Source: Streptomyces sp. PsTaAH-137 (GTDB taxonomy: Bacteria; Actinomycetota; Actinomycetes; Streptomycetales; Streptomycetaceae). Taken from it: a stretch of DNA of 64,000 nt. This document shows positions 62,494 through 64,000 of the stretch, piece by piece. The DNA lies in NCBI RefSeq assembly GCF_003259365.1, contig NZ_QLLY01000001.1:310001-374000 (forward strand), given 5' to 3'. Made by a program: the position numbers and the translations under genes. Positions within the stretch are counted from its first letter, which is position 1; each line of letters starts with the position of its first letter. The notes beneath the pieces were generated by a model. That model saw only the letters and a program-made list of their open reading frames with translations, did no database searches and was not told the origin of the DNA.

Positions 62494-63450
62494 TCAGGCG
62501 GTGTGCAGGGCGGAGCGCAGGGTGCTGATCGCCAGCGCGATCGCGGCCTCGGCGGCGTGCGTCTCGCGCAGCGCGTTGAGCATCACGAAGTCGTGGATGA
62601 CGCCCTGGAATCGGACGGCGGTGACCGGGACGCCGGCCGCGCGCAGCTTGTTCGCGTACGCCTCGCCCTCGTCCCGCAGCACATCGGCCTCACCGGTGAT
62701 GACCAGGGCCTTCGGGAGCCCGGTCAGCTGCTCGGTGGTGGCGCGCAGCGGCGACGCGGTGATCTGGGCGCGCTCGGCCTCGTCGGTCGTGTACTGGTCC
62801 CAGAACCACTGCATGCCGTCGCGGCGCAGGAAGTAGCCGGTGGCGAACTGCTCGTAGGAGCCGGTGTCGAAGGCCGCGTCGGTCACCGGGTAGAAGAGGA
62901 CCTGCTGGAGCAGCGGGACGCCGCCGCGCTCCTTCGCCATGAGGGTGAGGGCGGCGGTCATGTTGCCGCCCACCGAGTCACCGGCGACGGCGAGCCGGTC
63001 GCCGTCGAGGTCCTTGGTCGCGCCCTGGTCCACGATCCAGCGGGCGACGGCGAAGTTCTGCTCGATGGCGACCGGGTAGCGGGCCTCGGGCGAGAGGTCG
63101 TACTCGGGGAAGACGACGGCCGCGCCCGTGCCGACGGCGAGCTCGCGCACCAGCCGGTCGTGGGTGTGGGCGTTGCCGAAGACCCAGCCGGCGCCGTGGA
63201 TGTACAGGACGACCGGAAGGACGCCCTCGGCGCCCGCGGGGCGGACGATGCGGGCGCGGACGCTGCCCGTGGGGCCGCCCTCGACGGTGATCCACTCCTC
63301 GTCGACCTCGGGCAGCTCGACCGCGCCGGACTGCACGTCGTCGACGGCCTTGCGGCCCTCCTCGGGGTGCAGCTGGAAGAGGTAGGGCGGGTTGGCGGTG
63401 GCCTCGGCGAAGGCGGTCGCGGCGGGTTCGAGTACCGGATCGACGGACAT
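62494..63450 (-). CDS. Hormone-sensitive-lipase-type alpha/beta hydrolase
   Basis: 318 aa from the ATG at 63450, with aggag 8 nt upstream. HSL oxyanion motif YIHGAGWVFG (HGGG variant with Ala), nucleophile GDSVGGNMTAAL, acid in TGEADVLRDEGEAYA and His in GVIHDFVMLNA. Family members hydrolyse short acyl esters. It lies 28 nt upstream of the second hydrolase on the same strand, so they probably share a transcript. Confidence 0.9.
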   Translation of the reverse strand: MSVDPVLEPAATAFAEATANPPYLFQLHPEEGRKAVDDVQSGAVELPEVDEEWITVEGGPTGSVRARIVRPAGAEGVLPVVLYIHGAGWVFGNAHTHDRLVRELAVGTGAAVVFPEYDLSPEARYPVAIEQNFAVARWIVDQGATKDLDGDRLAVAGDSVGGNMTAALTLMAKERGGVPLLQQVLFYPVTDAAFDTGSYEQFATGYFLRRDGMQWFWDQYTTDEAERAQITASPLRATTEQLTGLPKALVITGEADVLRDEGEAYANKLRAAGVPVTAVRFQGVIHDFVMLNALRETHAAEAAIALAISTLRSALHTA

Positions 63451-63653
63451 GGGTGTGCTCCTGAGGATCAAGGGGGGTGGCTGACGCGGGTCCGGACGGA
63501 CCGTGCCCCTGGACGCTAGGCGCGGGCGGCGGGCGGCAGTTGACCACGAGCGCACCGGCCCTGTCCCGACCGTGCACGTCCGGCGGGGAGTGACCGGATT
63601 GGCCCGATGGCGACTGTTAACACGCCCGATGCCCGCAAGCGCCCCGCACCTCC

Positions 63654-63659
63654 TAGAAT
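63654..63659 (+). promoter_or_regulatory. Consensus -10 element (TAGAAT) before the XRE-type gene
   Basis: An exact match to the actinomycete vegetative -10. Start would be near 63666, leaving a leader of about 26 nt. No good -35 is seen. Confidence 0.45.
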
Positions 63660-63691
63660 CAAGAGTTGATCATGTGTGCGTGGGGGTAGTG

Positions 63692-64000
63692 GTGTCAGAG
63701 GATCGAACGTCGTTCGGGGCGTTGTTGCGGGAACTGCGGGTGGCCAGGTCGCTGACCATCGAAGGGCTCGCCGAGGCGTCGGGCATGAGCGTGCGCGGCA
63801 TCGGCGATCTGGAGCGCGGACGGCGTGCGGCGCCGCAGCGGCGCACCGTGGCCGCGCTCGCGGACGGCCTGGGCCTGGCCGAGACCGAGCGCGAGAAGCT
63901 GCTCGCGGCGGCCAGGACCGGCCGGGCCACCGGCTACAGCCCGGCGGGTGTGCACGCGTTCCCGCGCGGGGCCGACGACTTCGTGGGGCGCGAGCCCGAA
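63692..64000 (+). CDS. XRE-type HTH regulator, probably large NB-ARC type (3' part outside window)
   Basis: 103 N-terminal residues from GTG 63692 (ggggg 5 nt upstream); the frame runs off the right edge. HTH: FGALLRELRVARSLTIEGLA, EASGMSVRGIGDLERGRRAA. The linker ends PRGADDFVGREPE, and FVGREPE is the usual start of the NB-ARC/AAA region in large streptomycete regulators of this type, so the full protein is probably much longer. Targets unknown. Confidence 0.78.
   Translation, partial: MSEDRTSFGALLRELRVARSLTIEGLAEASGMSVRGIGDLERGRRAAPQRRTVAALADGLGLAETEREKLLAAARTGRATGYSPAGVHAFPRGADDFVGREPE

Noticed and set aside
1..64000. Search for tRNA, rRNA, CRISPR arrays, transposases, integrase or attachment sites
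   Set aside because: No cloverleaf-like sequence, spacer-repeat pattern, recombinase motif or terminal inverted repeat was seen by eye. A tRNA scan could still reveal one that I missed.

Overview
This is a 64 kb chromosomal window from a Streptomyces-type actinomycete. Evidence for this is the very high GC with GC-rich third codon positions, frequent GTG starts, many 4-nt ATGA/GTGA gene overlaps, and gene content typical of the genus: an HpnC/D/E squalene and hopanoid operon carrying its own ispG and dxs, an SCO6745-family protein, a DUF6126-like small membrane protein, and a LysM-M23 hydrolase behind a ydaO-type (c-di-AMP) riboswitch. There are no rRNA or tRNA genes, CRISPR arrays, transposases or prophage genes. 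Both edges cut through genes.

Layout. 1-2737: a flavin-binding oxidase-like gene (partial), a GNAT acetyltransferase, endonuclease V and a trans-acting enoyl reductase-like protein. 2829-9672: a beta-oxidation block (acyl-CoA racemase/CoA transferase, long-chain type acyl-CoA dehydrogenase, thiolase, FadB-like two-domain enzyme) with a MerR regulator facing it. 9953-15581: an asparagine-type permease, a 5'-truncated macro-domain relic, small membrane proteins, a two-component system and an MpaB-type protein. 15765-20745: three secreted peptidases (M1, Xaa-Pro CocE-type, M14). 20786-33618: mixed housekeeping and accessory genes, including a BCCT carrier, HAD hydrolase, D-amino-acid oxidase, an unknown CxxC protein, an ABC-F ATPase, Tex, an SCO6745-family protein, a GlxA-type regulator next to a DJ-1 enzyme, a crotonase with altered active site, and an anti-sigma-like ATPase.

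33622-43808: IPP isomerase, a CDF metal exporter and GalE, then a tight seven-gene operon. This operon has a DUF5941-type CDP-alcohol phosphatidyltransferase that seems to start at CTG, a CTP-type nucleotidyltransferase, a glycerol-1-phosphate dehydrogenase-like enzyme, a second CDP-alcohol phosphatidyltransferase, a GT2 glycosyltransferase and a two-component ABC-2 polysaccharide exporter, closed by a strong terminator. Read together, these genes look like a complete pathway for making, decorating and exporting a phospho-alditol cell-surface glycoconjugate of unknown structure. This is the best candidate in the window for an undescribed system.

44108-57897: the hopanoid operon (possible leader peptide, hpnC, hpnD, small DUF6380-like ORF, hpnE, polyprenyl synthase, shc, hpnG, hpnH, ispG, dxs, aminotransferase), followed by an XRE-cupin regulator with a repeated upstream motif and a DUF6126-like membrane protein. 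Dedicated ispG and dxs copies and a prenyl synthase make the block nearly self-sufficient from the DXP pathway to aminobacteriohopanetriol.

57931-64000: a tyrosine phosphatase, the c-di-AMP riboswitch and its LysM-M23 peptidase, an SGNH hydrolase, a TetR regulator, two alpha/beta hydrolases, and the start of a large XRE-type regulator cut by the window edge. A dispersed repeat with core ggggcgcggggaactgcgc occurs at four gene ends. At two loci it forms long inverted repeats, and at one it supplies the C-terminal codons of endonuclease V.
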